Shown here: piece after piece, positions 15,342 through 23,450 of the stretch
Layout of the letters: every line of letters begins with the position of its first letter
Position numbering within the stretch: the first letter of the stretch is position 1
Source: Sphingomonas tagetis
GTDB lineage: Bacteria > Pseudomonadota > Alphaproteobacteria > Sphingomonadales > Sphingomonadaceae
Reading direction: 5' to 3'
NCBI RefSeq assembly: GCF_024211275.1
Contig: NZ_JAMLDX010000014.1
Location: 59,340 to 123,339, forward strand
DNA length: 64,000 bases
The notes under the pieces: model-generated
What the model was told of the DNA's origin: nothing
Databases searched by the model: none
The model's input: the letters and a program-made list of their open reading frames with translations, nothing else
Made by a program: the position numbers and the translations under genes

Positions 15342-15914
15342 CTATCTACGCTTCGGCCGGAAATTGGCGGCGTCGCGAGCAAACGCCGCGCCCCATGCCT
15401 CGGCATCTTGTGCGGCCAACGATCCTGACCCGTCGGGCGTGAACTTTGCCCCGCGCAGCCCGCGCGCTGCGGCGATGGCCTGATCCTCGAACCATTCGGC
15501 GCAGTTCAGTTCGTTGTCGTGCTCGTCCCAGATGTCGATGCCGAGATGCTCGAGCCAGTCAACATCGTCCCATTCTTCAGGCGCGCCAGCCGGAATGGCG
15601 AGGCTGGCCTGCCATTCGTCATATGCGTGCTCAGCAACGCGGAAGGAGCCCTCGCTGACGAAATCCGCCTGCTGCGGCTTGGGGTAGCGCTTGATCCCGA
15701 ACAGCGCGACCGAGACCTCGTCGACCTTAGCCTCGAACTCCGGCCGCCATGTCACGCCGCGTTCCTGCGCGATCCATTGCTCGATTTTGACGAGCAGCGG
15801 GATGTCGCGAAAGACTATCGGCGCGGGAGCCGCGAGGGGCTCAATCATGTGGGGGAAGCGCTTCAGGCATAGCTGTGGCAGGGCCTTTTTGCCGATTTTC
15901 GTGGCCACCTTCAA
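15342..15914 (-). CDS. Phage hypothetical protein, 190 aa
   Basis: No domain is recognised. The protein is basic at the start and strongly acidic in the middle (EEWDDVDWLEHLGIDIWDE), ending in a basic tail. The start used is TTG at 15914, which overlaps the stop of the gene upstream (TTGA); an ATG at 15847 is the alternative but has no ribosome-binding site. It is the last gene of the leftward early operon. Confidence 0.6.
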   Translation of the reverse strand: MKVATKIGKKALPQLCLKRFPHMIEPLAAPAPIVFRDIPLLVKIEQWIAQERGVTWRPEFEAKVDEVSVALFGIKRYPKPQQADFVSEGSFRVAEHAYDEWQASLAIPAGAPEEWDDVDWLEHLGIDIWDEHDNELNCAEWFEDQAIAAARGLRGAKFTPDGSGSLAAQDAEAWGAAFARDAANFRPKRR

Positions 15915-16981
15915 GCACTTTCTGCGTCTCCGGTGCTCTCAGCGCCGAACGCCCGCTCGCGGACGATTTCGGCGATATCATGCCACGGCTTGAGCAAGCC
16001 GCGATCGTCGAGGAACACGGGGTCGATCGGGGGCAGCAGGTACGGCTCGTCGGTCTTGTCACGACCCGCCTCCATCGCCCGAGCCAGTTCATAGTCGGCG
16101 GCCGTGCGGCGAACATGCGGTTCGGATGTCGGAAGGACACGAGGTGGGCGCGCCTCGTTCATCGCATCAACCGTCTCCTGATCGATGGCCGAAAACGCGC
16201 TGGCGACGCATAGCGGCCAGCGATCGAGCGCAACGATAAGCAGGCGGCGGGCCTTTCGGTTGTGGACGCGGTAGCGCCGGGCCACGACGGTGTAACCCTC
16301 CTCGCCGACGATCATGTCGAGCGTCAATTCTCGCGGCAGGGGCAGCGTCTGGCGCCAGATCGTATAGGCGTGATGCATACGCACGCGATGAATGCGCTCG
16401 GCGACCGCACCACCGCGGCGCGAGCTGTCGACCCGGGCCTCCAGGCTGGCGACCTTGACCGCGACATCGGACTCGATGCTGCGATGCACGTTTGCGATCT
16501 GGGCGGCGTGTTCGACCTGCTCTTTGGTGATCGTGCCGTTCTTCTCCATCTGGATCAGCGCATCGGTATGCTTGCCGTCCTGTTCCCAGGTCTCGGGCGT
16601 CCCGACAGCCTTGTGCGACCACTTTTCGCGCAGCTGCACGGCTTCCTCGATTCCGGGCTCGAGCTTTGCACCCTCCGCCAGCAATCGCTTCCGCTCGATC
16701 TTCCACGTCGCCTTCGTCATGCCGTCCGGGCGCTTCAGCTCGACCGGTGCCGGGCGCGGCTTGCCCAAGACGAGGTGATCAACCCGTTGACGCTCGCGCT
16801 TCGCCGCCGCGGCCAGCTTCGCCATGCGACGGTTGAACTGCTGAACGGCGGCCGGATCTGTCTCGTAGCGCTTGGCCAACATCCGCCGAGCCTCGGCAAT
16901 GCGTTCCAGGCGCTCCTGCGCTCGGCGCCGATCATTCGTCTCCACCGTCAATTCCTCCGCCCCTTCACTCAAATCGCTCAC
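15911..16981 (-). CDS. Phage hypothetical protein, 356 aa
   Basis: The N-terminal 130 residues are charged and helical (RRRAQERLERIAEARRMLAK). The centre has SIESDVAVKVASLEARVDS, and the region about 200-260 has the look of a DNA-binding segment (RVRMHHAYTIWRQTLPLPRE, then RRYRVHNRKARRLLIVALDR). Length and position suggest a late-regulator or replication accessory role, but no family is recognised. The start overlaps the upstream stop by ATGA; the stop overlaps the next start. Confidence 0.65.
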   Translation of the reverse strand: MSDLSEGAEELTVETNDRRRAQERLERIAEARRMLAKRYETDPAAVQQFNRRMAKLAAAAKRERQRVDHLVLGKPRPAPVELKRPDGMTKATWKIERKRLLAEGAKLEPGIEEAVQLREKWSHKAVGTPETWEQDGKHTDALIQMEKNGTITKEQVEHAAQIANVHRSIESDVAVKVASLEARVDSSRRGGAVAERIHRVRMHHAYTIWRQTLPLPRELTLDMIVGEEGYTVVARRYRVHNRKARRLLIVALDRWPLCVASAFSAIDQETVDAMNEARPPRVLPTSEPHVRRTAADYELARAMEAGRDKTDEPYLLPPIDPVFLDDRGLLKPWHDIAEIVRERAFGAESTGDAESA

Positions 16982-17781
16982 CGGATTTCCTCTGCCTGTT
17001 GACGGGAGCGGGGTGGATGGGGTAGCGCGTTAGCGCGCTCCCCATACCCCTCCCCAGGCTGGCGCGCTGGCAGGCCATCTAACCGGCCCCCTGCCCAGAC
17101 CCAGAATGGAACCCCGCCCGCCGCGAGAAGGCGGCGGTCAAATGTGTGAGTATCGGCGGCGGTCACCCGGATCAGGGCGGTGTCGGCATCTATCGCTTCG
17201 ACGCTGGCGCCCTTGAGGAAGCGGCACAGGCCCACCCGGTCGAGACGCCGGGCGCGTTGGTCGAGTTCAACCCCAAAGACGTCCACCGTCGACCAGCCGG
17301 CTTTGACGAGATCTTCGCCCCAGTTCGTGACCAGCGCTCTCGCGTCGGCAATCAGCCGCCGCCAATCCGACGCCCTGATACCGTCTGGCGCGGTCGTGCC
17401 GCGAATAGCCTCGATCGCAGACGACCAATTTGCGACACTTGCGACAGGTGCGACACTGCCAAGGAACTCACTCTCGGAAGCGCAGAAAACCGCGATTTCT
17501 TGTGTCGCATCGTCTGTCGCGTGACTCGGTTGCGACACTGCGACAGCGCGCGCTTGGCCGTCCGGTTCTGCGACATTTGCGACATTTGCGACATCATCAT
17601 CGTTCCACCCGAAATCGCCTGAGAAAGCCTGAGCCGACGCCGTCGCATTACCTGTCGCACCCGACTGCGACGCGGCCGCCGGGCGGGTGCCTGCATATTC
17701 ACAGGGGCGTGTCGCAACGGGTGTCGCAACGGGCGCGACATCATCCCAAGCAAAGCCGGCGCTGAAAAGATCGGCGATCAT
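16978..17781 (-). CDS. Phage protein of the replication block, 267 aa
   Basis: The first 110 residues are low-complexity Ala/Val/Asp/Ser sequence with short repeats (VATPVAT, NVANVAE). The C-terminal half is more ordered (SDWRRLIADARALVTNWGED, GWSTVDVFGV, a WVWAGGRLDG end). Proteins with this kind of WG-x-GW-x-DLFG core often follow DUF3987 proteins in phages; the role is unknown. Overlaps on both sides are ATGA. The 3' end contains a REP-like palindrome (17025-17040), which has altered the C-terminus. Confidence 0.65.
   Translation of the reverse strand: MIADLFSAGFAWDDVAPVATPVATRPCEYAGTRPAAASQSGATGNATASAQAFSGDFGWNDDDVANVANVAEPDGQARAVAVSQPSHATDDATQEIAVFCASESEFLGSVAPVASVANWSSAIEAIRGTTAPDGIRASDWRRLIADARALVTNWGEDLVKAGWSTVDVFGVELDQRARRLDRVGLCRFLKGASVEAIDADTALIRVTAADTHTFDRRLLAAGGVPFWVWAGGRLDGLPARQPGEGYGERANALPHPPRSRQQAEEIR
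17025..17040. repeat. REP-like 16-mer shared with the chromosome
   Basis: GCGCGTTAGCGCGCTC is identical to 59869-59884 after the mla operon, and both copies are preceded by a GGGGTGG-rich stretch. It can fold as GGGG..GCGCG-TTA-GCGCGC..CCCC. The copy here is inside a phage gene. Confidence 0.6.
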
Positions 17782-19310
17782 TCGCCGCCTACCGGAATGA
17801 CGGTATAGGCCTGCGCGTAGAACGTCGTTTCGTCGCCTTCGAGCGACAGGTGCGCCCCGCCCTTAATCTCGGTTAGATGCTTATGCTCGACGAGAATTTC
17901 GATGGCGCGCTTGAGCGCGGCGGCGCCGCGGGTCTGCGTTGGACCGCGGCGATTGAGGAAGCGAAGGCCCACCGCGCCAAGTCCGCGCTTCCTGATCCAT
18001 TCGATCAACGTCGCGGCATTGGCCGTGTCATTATCAAGGGCCGAGGTACCGTACAGCCTCACCGCCTCGCTTGCGTAGAACTCCATCAACGCGATGCCGG
18101 CGCTGACCGCCTGCTCGCTTAGCCCCTCTTCAACCAGTTTGAACCGACCCTCAAAAAAGCTGATCGTCGCCGCCAGCCGGGTTGCGTTCTCGGTCATCTT
18201 GGACGCGAAGTCCGCGATCTGCTCATAAATGCCGCCGGCCGCGAGCTGACGTTCACAGTGATCGCTGAACGCAATCAGCTTGGCCTTGGCGCCGGATGTC
18301 AGTTTGACGATCGAGAGGTCGAGGGCGCGGGTCTGCGCATCACGATATCTGAACTCGGTCGCAAGCAATCGGCCGAGCCGGGCCTGATAGGTGGCGAGAT
18401 CCTTTCGATGATCGTCGCTCGGCTCCTTCCAGAACCGAGTGCCTTTTAGGCTTTTCGGCGCGGCTACAAGGATTCGGCTCAGCAGACCCTGATTACGCAC
18501 CGCGGGGTTGCCGAGCAGCCTGGTAGAGATGTCCGGCTGCACCATCAGGTGCACGCACAGGCGACGGCCATAGAGGATTTGCGTGCCGTTCTCCTTGTCG
18601 GCCCGAACGCGCTTGATCGCTGATCCGTCCCACAGTTTCGACAGCATGCCGCCCGTTGCCGCTTGGTTCTCTTCCTGCATCGACCAGCCGCCGAGGAACG
18701 TCGCGCCCTCGTCCGAGAACAGGCCGAGTGCCGGCATGGCTTCGGCGAATAGGCGCTGGATGCCGGGACCCGTCGGCTCATCCACCGTCAGCAGCGGCTG
18801 CACAGGCGGAATCGGCGGTTTGCCGCAAGCCTCAAGCTGATTTCGGATATCGTCGCGGCTCTTGTTCGATCCGTTCTTCGCCTTCGTCGTCGCCGCCTTG
18901 AAGGCAGCGTCGTCGATGGCGTACTCGTGCTTGCGCTGCTCGAAGTTGACGGCGAGCTGTTCCTCGCGCTCTTTGACCGGGGCGATAGCCAGATTGTCGG
19001 ACGTCGACTTCCGATCACCCGATGCGGCGATCGTGAAGAAGAACAGCGACGTCGGCACGATGCGCTCGGTGATTGTCTCAACGTTGACGAAGCCCTGCGT
19101 CGCCAAAGACGCCGCCGATAGGACCGACTGCGCCGCGAGCGACACTGGCACCTGCGCGATTGCTTCAATCGCCAATATCGCATTGCGGAGGGTTGGGCTG
19201 AGCGCGCCGATGGGGTATTCGACGGCGTCGGCCGTGGCGCCGCGCAGATCGAGCGGCTGTGATGCGACCGGAGCGGCGTCGGCGAATTGCTGGGCGAAAC
19301 CGTCAGCCAT
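17778..19310 (-). CDS. DUF3987 (YfjI-like) replication-associated protein
   Basis: This 510-aa protein belongs to the DUF3987 group, P-loop-like proteins that accompany primases in phages and plasmids. Recognisable parts are LSPTLRNAILAIEAIAQVPV, the FFFTIAASGDRKSTSDNLAI stretch (a Walker-A-like GDRKST), LLTVDEPTGPGIQRLFAE, and ALGLFSDEGATFLGGWSM. The ATG at 19310 was chosen since it overlaps the primase stop by 8 bases and avoids a longer run into the primase gene. Primase and DUF3987 protein probably act together at the phage origin. Confidence 0.85.
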   Translation of the reverse strand: MADGFAQQFADAAPVASQPLDLRGATADAVEYPIGALSPTLRNAILAIEAIAQVPVSLAAQSVLSAASLATQGFVNVETITERIVPTSLFFFTIAASGDRKSTSDNLAIAPVKEREEQLAVNFEQRKHEYAIDDAAFKAATTKAKNGSNKSRDDIRNQLEACGKPPIPPVQPLLTVDEPTGPGIQRLFAEAMPALGLFSDEGATFLGGWSMQEENQAATGGMLSKLWDGSAIKRVRADKENGTQILYGRRLCVHLMVQPDISTRLLGNPAVRNQGLLSRILVAAPKSLKGTRFWKEPSDDHRKDLATYQARLGRLLATEFRYRDAQTRALDLSIVKLTSGAKAKLIAFSDHCERQLAAGGIYEQIADFASKMTENATRLAATISFFEGRFKLVEEGLSEQAVSAGIALMEFYASEAVRLYGTSALDNDTANAATLIEWIRKRGLGAVGLRFLNRRGPTQTRGAAALKRAIEILVEHKHLTEIKGGAHLSLEGDETTFYAQAYTVIPVGGE

Positions 19311-20310
19311 CGTTGGCGACCCCGCGCAGCTGGTCGTTCCAATCGTCAAACCGTGATGACGGCCACACGAAACTCACCTCAAGGCCGAGATCCGCCAGCG
19401 CGATTGCCGCCTTATTCGCAGCCACGCGACCGGGCGTGTTGTTCTGCCCCGCGATGATGACCTTCCTCACCTGCGGTGGATATTGCACCTGCGGCATCAT
19501 GCTTGTGCCAAACGGCACCCATACGGGGAGTCCTGGCCCCTCTTGCATGATCGACAGACCGTCTTCCGGCCCCTCTGCCATGACGATGCAGGGTCCGGCT
19601 GGAGCCAGGCGCAAGGCTGACCCGCGAATCGTGCCGAGGCTGAGTTTGCAGTCCTTGCGACCGCGGCGAGGATCGTCCTTCTCGAAGAAGATACGCTGGA
19701 TGCCGACCACGGCGCCAGTCGCGTCCTGCGCGCCGCAAATGATCGCAGGGCGCTTCCGTCCCCAGTCGCCGCTTTCGGGATCGCGCCAGCTCGGCACCAT
19801 GCCGAACCGGACAACGTCGGGGGGCTGGATCGTGATGCCGCGCGCGCGCAGATAGACCTCGCCCGGCGTGCCCGCGATCGGCACGGACACCTTGTAGAAT
19901 TGGCGAGCATCCTGCTCTTTCGCCAAATCCTCGAGCCGTTGCTCCGCTATCGCCTTCGCCCGCTCGGCGGGCGCCCATGTCGGCAGGTCGTCGTTCGCCA
20001 GCCGATTATAGGCTTCACGGAAATCGCAGCCTTGGCGATCCATTACGAACCGGACGATGTCGCCGTGCCAGCCGCAGCCGAAGCAGTGCGCGAACCCTTT
20101 TGCGTCGTTCACATAGAAGCTCGCCGACTTCTCAACGTGGAATGGGCAGCAGCATTTCCACTCCCGTCCGGCGCGGATCAACTTGTCCCCGCGCCCCACC
20201 ACCGCGGACATCGGCACCGCTGCTTTGAGGTCGTCGACCAGCCGCCGAAAGCTGGCATCGTCAAGCCGCTGGCGGGCGCGCCGCCCCGCCGCTCTTGCGC
20301 CTCCGACCAT
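19303..20310 (-). CDS. Phage DNA primase, CHC2 zinc finger and Toprim
   Basis: This 335-aa protein makes RNA primers for phage replication. The CHC2 zinc-binding domain uses Cys55, His58, Cys76 and Cys79 (CPFH...CFGC). A Toprim-like catalytic domain follows around 235-300 (GPCIVMAEGPEDGLSIMQEG, with the conserved Glu, and KVIIAGQNNTPG in place of the usual DxD). The usual DNA-helicase half is missing, which the DUF3987 neighbour may supply. It lies 4 bases after the small gene at 20315. Confidence 0.9.
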   Translation of the reverse strand: MVGGARAAGRRARQRLDDASFRRLVDDLKAAVPMSAVVGRGDKLIRAGREWKCCCPFHVEKSASFYVNDAKGFAHCFGCGWHGDIVRFVMDRQGCDFREAYNRLANDDLPTWAPAERAKAIAEQRLEDLAKEQDARQFYKVSVPIAGTPGEVYLRARGITIQPPDVVRFGMVPSWRDPESGDWGRKRPAIICGAQDATGAVVGIQRIFFEKDDPRRGRKDCKLSLGTIRGSALRLAPAGPCIVMAEGPEDGLSIMQEGPGLPVWVPFGTSMMPQVQYPPQVRKVIIAGQNNTPGRVAANKAAIALADLGLEVSFVWPSSRFDDWNDQLRGVANDG

Positions 20311-20314
20311 CAGA

Positions 20315-20527
20315 TCACTTCCCGGCCGAGGAGGAGGTGCCCGTTACCGGGTCGAAAGTGCGCATGAACTGCCGCACCCGATCTTTGGTGTCGTCGAAGA
20401 CGCGACGGCCGAGGCGCAACTTTCGCACAAAATGGCGGTCGCGGGTCGCCAGGGCGCTGAAGCGGGTCGGCTTCATGCTCGTGAGGCGGAGGAAAGCCTC
20501 GACCTCGTCTCGGAATGGGTCAGTCAT
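20315..20527 (-). CDS. Small phage protein, first gene of the leftward early operon
   Basis: The 70-aa product starts MTDPFRDEVEAFLRLTSMKP and includes RFSALATRDRHFVRKLRLGR, a type common in phages and plasmids (possibly an HTH). A GTG nine bases upstream overlaps the -10 box of the leftward promoter, so ATG at 20527 is the start. That promoter would begin its transcript at or within a few bases of this ATG, so translation would be leaderless. Confidence 0.72.
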   Translation of the reverse strand: MTDPFRDEVEAFLRLTSMKPTRFSALATRDRHFVRKLRLGRRVFDDTKDRVRQFMRTFDPVTGTSSSAGK

Positions 20528-20534
20528 TAACCGC

Positions 20535-20564
20535 ACTCTAGCGTGTGCCGTAACACATTTTCAA
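20535..20564 (-). promoter_or_regulatory. Leftward early promoter (PL-like) with CI operator in its spacer
   Basis: On the minus strand TTGAAA, an 18-base spacer, then TAGAGT. The spacer holds TGTG-CCGTAA-CACA, the same dyad found in the rightward promoter. A repressor bound there would cover both boxes. Confidence 0.75.
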
Positions 20565-20609
20565 GGCATATAGTGTTTTACATCACCACCTATCGCAAAA
20601 GGATGTGAA

Positions 20610-21305
20610 ATGGCACACCGCAGCATGGCATCCGACGCACTCGACACCCTGCGAACGCGCCTTGCGCAGGCAATGAACCAGCGCAACGTGACCGCAAAGT
20701 CCCTCGCTAAATCCGCTGGCCTCGGCGAGACGGTGGTTCGCGACATCACCCGGGGATTAACGCAGGACGTGAAGCTCGGCACGATCGAGAAGCTCGCTGC
20801 AGAGCTGAGGATACCGCTCGCGTCGCTGCTGCCTGGATCGGGCTCGATTGTGCACTCCGATCAACCGACAACCCTAACCGCAGATGGCGGCGAGGGCGTG
20901 CCCGTCATGCGCATGGACCTGTCTTACGCCATGGGCGACGGCACAAACATTGATGAGAGCTACATCGAAGGCGAGCCGGTTGTGTTCGACTTGGGATTTC
21001 TGCGACGTCTGACCCCTTCCAGTCCAAACCTGCTACGCGTGGTCAACGGCATTGGCGATTCGATGCAGGGCACCATCAACGATAACGAGGAACTGATTCT
21101 CGATCTCGGGCAGCGCGTGCTGAACATGCAGGACCGCATATGGGCAATTTCGCTGTTCGGCGTCGGCGCCGTAAAGCGCCTGCAGGTGGTCGGGAAAGAG
21201 AAGATCCTTGTGATCAGCGACAACCCGGACGTCCCGAACGTGGAGGTCACTACGGATGACCTCGCGATCGTCGGCCGCATCGTCGGGTCCTTCCGGAGGC
21301 ACTGA
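20610..21305 (+). CDS. CI-like phage repressor (XRE HTH plus S24 peptidase)
   Basis: This 231-aa protein maintains lysogeny. Residues 10-70 form an XRE HTH (AMNQRNVTAKSLAKSAGLGE). The C-terminal half is an S24/LexA-like self-cleaving domain with Ser151 (GDSMQG) and Lys189 (GAVKRL) as the catalytic pair, so SOS-triggered inactivation is expected. The ATG follows AAGGATG. TGTG-N6-CACA dyads lie on both sides, at the leftward and rightward promoters, as in lambda OL/OR. Confidence 0.93.
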   Translation: MAHRSMASDALDTLRTRLAQAMNQRNVTAKSLAKSAGLGETVVRDITRGLTQDVKLGTIEKLAAELRIPLASLLPGSGSIVHSDQPTTLTADGGEGVPVMRMDLSYAMGDGTNIDESYIEGEPVVFDLGFLRRLTPSSPNLLRVVNGIGDSMQGTINDNEELILDLGQRVLNMQDRIWAISLFGVGAVKRLQVVGKEKILVISDNPDVPNVEVTTDDLAIVGRIVGSFRRH

Positions 21306-21322
21306 ATGCCAGATTTCCGCGG

Positions 21323-21376
21323 GTGTGCTAAAAAACACTTAGCCGCTTGACAGTGTGCCACGACACACCCCATAGT
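21323..21376 (+). promoter_or_regulatory. Rightward early promoter (PR-like) with two operators
   Basis: TTGACA (21347-21352), an 18-base spacer, then CATAGT (21371-21376). The spacer holds TGTG-CCACGA-CACA (21354-21367). A related site, GTGTGCTAAAAAACAC (21323-21338), lies just upstream of the -35 box. The arrangement mirrors the leftward promoter and should drive the rightward early operon from 21525. Confidence 0.78.
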
Positions 21377-21524
21377 TAACGCATCAGCCGAGCTGGTGCG
21401 CACGACTCGCACGACGCCCTGGCAGAGCTGATCCGCAGGGTTAGGAAAGGCGCGCTCGGTCACCGGCTATAGGGACCAGCCTCCACCGATCTGACCTGCA
21501 TCACTTTGAGCAGGAGGTAGGCTT

Positions 21525-21782
21525 ATGGCCGCCGTGGCAGAACGCGCACCCTCGGTGCGTGATGGGAAAGTTGCGTCCAAATTTCAGCGGACGCGTCGCA
21601 CGAAGCAGGAAGTCGAAGATGGCCTCGCCTATGCCCGAGCATGGCGGGTTCGGACCCGTCCGTATTTCGACGAGCTTTACCCCGAAACCGTTTCGCCGGT
21701 CCGCTGCTCGCGGTGCGACCAGTTTGTGCCGGCGAGCCATGATCTCGCCAGCGCTGCGCAGGCGCAGGGAGGAATGGCATGA
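21525..21782 (+). CDS. Phage hypothetical protein, 85 aa
   Basis: First gene of the rightward early operon, with a strong AGGAGGT site seven bases before the ATG. The product is basic (KFQRTRRTKQEVEDGLAYAR) and has one CSRC pair near the C-terminus. It stands where lambda has cro but shows no HTH. Function unknown. It overlaps the next gene by ATGA. Confidence 0.65.
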   Translation: MAAVAERAPSVRDGKVASKFQRTRRTKQEVEDGLAYARAWRVRTRPYFDELYPETVSPVRCSRCDQFVPASHDLASAAQAQGGMA

Positions 21783-22297
21783 GCCATCTTCCCGGGCAGG
21801 GTGCTATCGCCAAGCGCATCCTCACGGCGCGCGACGAGCGAGAGGGTGGATTTCGCATCTTTCCCGCCATCCCGCCGCGGTTTGGCGTCATTGCCGTCAA
21901 ATATTCCTCCACGATGTTCCGTGCCGGTGAAGTCGCCGTGTACGACGAGCTTTGGACGAGCGGTAAGCCGCAGGACGAGCCGCTCGTCGAAGATGGCGGC
22001 GTCTACGTCATCCAATATCAGCGCCCCACCGCTGCGATGACCTGGGACATGTGGTGGGCCGGTCGGGCGGGGTATTGTCCCAGCCTGCTCGACGTACAGT
22101 ACGAACTCGTCGTCGCCAGTCGCAGTTCAATGCCCGGTCGCGAGGACAAGTGGCAAACGCGGCCTCTGCGCGATGCGCGGCCGGGTGTGTTCATCTGCAC
22201 GGATGGTCCGCTCGACGAGATCCAGCTGACCAACAAGATCGTCGGCAAGGTGGTGGGCATCTACAACCCGGCCGCATTCGAGGGGAGCGCGAAATGA
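21779..22297 (+). CDS. Phage protein with possible S24/LexA-like beta-fold, 172 aa
   Basis: No HTH is present. The middle reads like the S24 strand order: GVIAVKYSSTMFRAGEVAVY resembles the Ser-Met loop, VYVIQYQRP the next strand, and KIVGKVVGIYNP the closing strand. Residues that would be catalytic are not all obvious, so it may be an inactive relative acting as a decoy or antirepressor. The similarity is by pattern only. Coupled to both neighbours by ATGA. Confidence 0.55.
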   Translation: MSHLPGQGAIAKRILTARDEREGGFRIFPAIPPRFGVIAVKYSSTMFRAGEVAVYDELWTSGKPQDEPLVEDGGVYVIQYQRPTAAMTWDMWWAGRAGYCPSLLDVQYELVVASRSSMPGREDKWQTRPLRDARPGVFICTDGPLDEIQLTNKIVGKVVGIYNPAAFEGSAK

Positions 22298-22950
22298 GCG
22301 ACCTTCCTATTCACTGCGCGACCGCCGACGAGCCGATCCAGCCTCTCAACGGACGCGATTGGCAAGGCCCCGACATCGCCGTCGTCATGCCGATCGAGCA
22401 GATGCTCGACGTCTTACGCGAGCTTGATGACGACGAGGTTGGATATGTCGCACTGTGGCTGCGCATGGTCGACACCGTCGGCTGCAAGGTCCTGCTCGAC
22501 TATGATCGGGACGCTACCCGCGGCCTCATGCACTGGACGCCGTGTGACCCTCAAATCCGTCACCGCTCGCGGTACATGCACTTCCTGTTCGAAGACCTCG
22601 CCCGCATCGATGGAAGGCAGGAACTGCTTGCCGACTATCTTGAAGAGCGGGGCTGCTATTCGGATCGGCGGCCACGCAATCCGCGGGAAACGACCGCAGC
22701 GCTGCGCAGCTTCATCCAGACCGGCGGTCGCCTCCTGCTCACCCCGGCGGGCCGGGTGTTCATCGGCGGCGGCGTACCCCGCGCCTTGATCGACGGCACC
22801 GACGAGGAAGTCGAGGCGTGCCGCGTGGCTACCATGACCTTCATCGATGTCCGCAAGCGCTACCGCGCAGATCCTCAACTCAAGCGCGCCCTGCGGATGC
22901 TCGGCACGCCCACCAACAATGGCTGGCGAGTTCTGGAGGCAGCAGCATGA
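22294..22950 (+). CDS. Phage hypothetical protein, 218 aa
   Basis: Acidic N-terminus (DIAVVMPIEQMLDVLRELDD), then a mixed alpha/beta body with GCKVLLDYDRDATRGLMHWT and a FIGGGVPRALIDGTDEEVE segment. ATG at 22294 overlaps the previous stop; the longer frame starting at 22051 lies over the previous gene and was rejected. No domain recognised. Confidence 0.6.
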   Translation: MSDLPIHCATADEPIQPLNGRDWQGPDIAVVMPIEQMLDVLRELDDDEVGYVALWLRMVDTVGCKVLLDYDRDATRGLMHWTPCDPQIRHRSRYMHFLFEDLARIDGRQELLADYLEERGCYSDRRPRNPRETTAALRSFIQTGGRLLLTPAGRVFIGGGVPRALIDGTDEEVEACRVATMTFIDVRKRYRADPQLKRALRMLGTPTNNGWRVLEAAA

Positions 22951-23450
22951 CCCGTGACGACACCCATGCCGCAGCGATCCGGCTCTACGAAGTTGGCTCG
23001 CGCATCCGCTCGCTTTGCGAAGGACTGAAGCTGGTTTCGGACGAAGGCCCGCAGTGCAACTCTGGCCTGGTCCTCGACTTCGCGGACGTTATTCAAACGC
23101 TCGCCAGTGAGGTTTCATCGGTCGGGGAGACCATCGAGAAGGCCGGCCAGGTCACCGCGCCGCCTGCTACGGCGGCGACCGCATGGCTGGAGGCAATTGC
23201 CGCCTACATCGTCGCACGGACGATTTCCGAGGCGACGCCCGACGATGCTCCGAATGTGGACGAGCTGACCGATGTCTGGTGCGTCGCAATGGACAAGCTG
23301 ATCGACCTGCCGGCGCCTCGCCATGCGGATATCCTTTATAAGCTGGCGCTGATCGAGGACCGCTTTGAGGGCGGTATGATCCCTGACGACTACATGGCCG
23401 CGATCAAGGCCGACATTCGCCGACTGGGCAAATTGGGGGCTGAGGCATGA
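22947..23450 (+). CDS. Phage hypothetical protein, 167 aa
   Basis: Helical, acidic protein (EVGSRIRSLCEGLKLVSDEG, DFADVIQTLASEVSSVGETI). It starts by ATGA overlap at 22947. No domain recognised. It is part of the coupled early chain, where host-takeover or accessory replication proteins are typical. Confidence 0.6.
   Translation: MTRDDTHAAAIRLYEVGSRIRSLCEGLKLVSDEGPQCNSGLVLDFADVIQTLASEVSSVGETIEKAGQVTAPPATAATAWLEAIAAYIVARTISEATPDDAPNVDELTDVWCVAMDKLIDLPAPRHADILYKLALIEDRFEGGMIPDDYMAAIKADIRRLGKLGAEA

Noticed and set aside
22051..22293. Longer start for the 218-aa early protein
   Set aside because: The extension overlaps the previous gene in another frame, while ATG 22294 forms the same ATGA junction as its neighbours.
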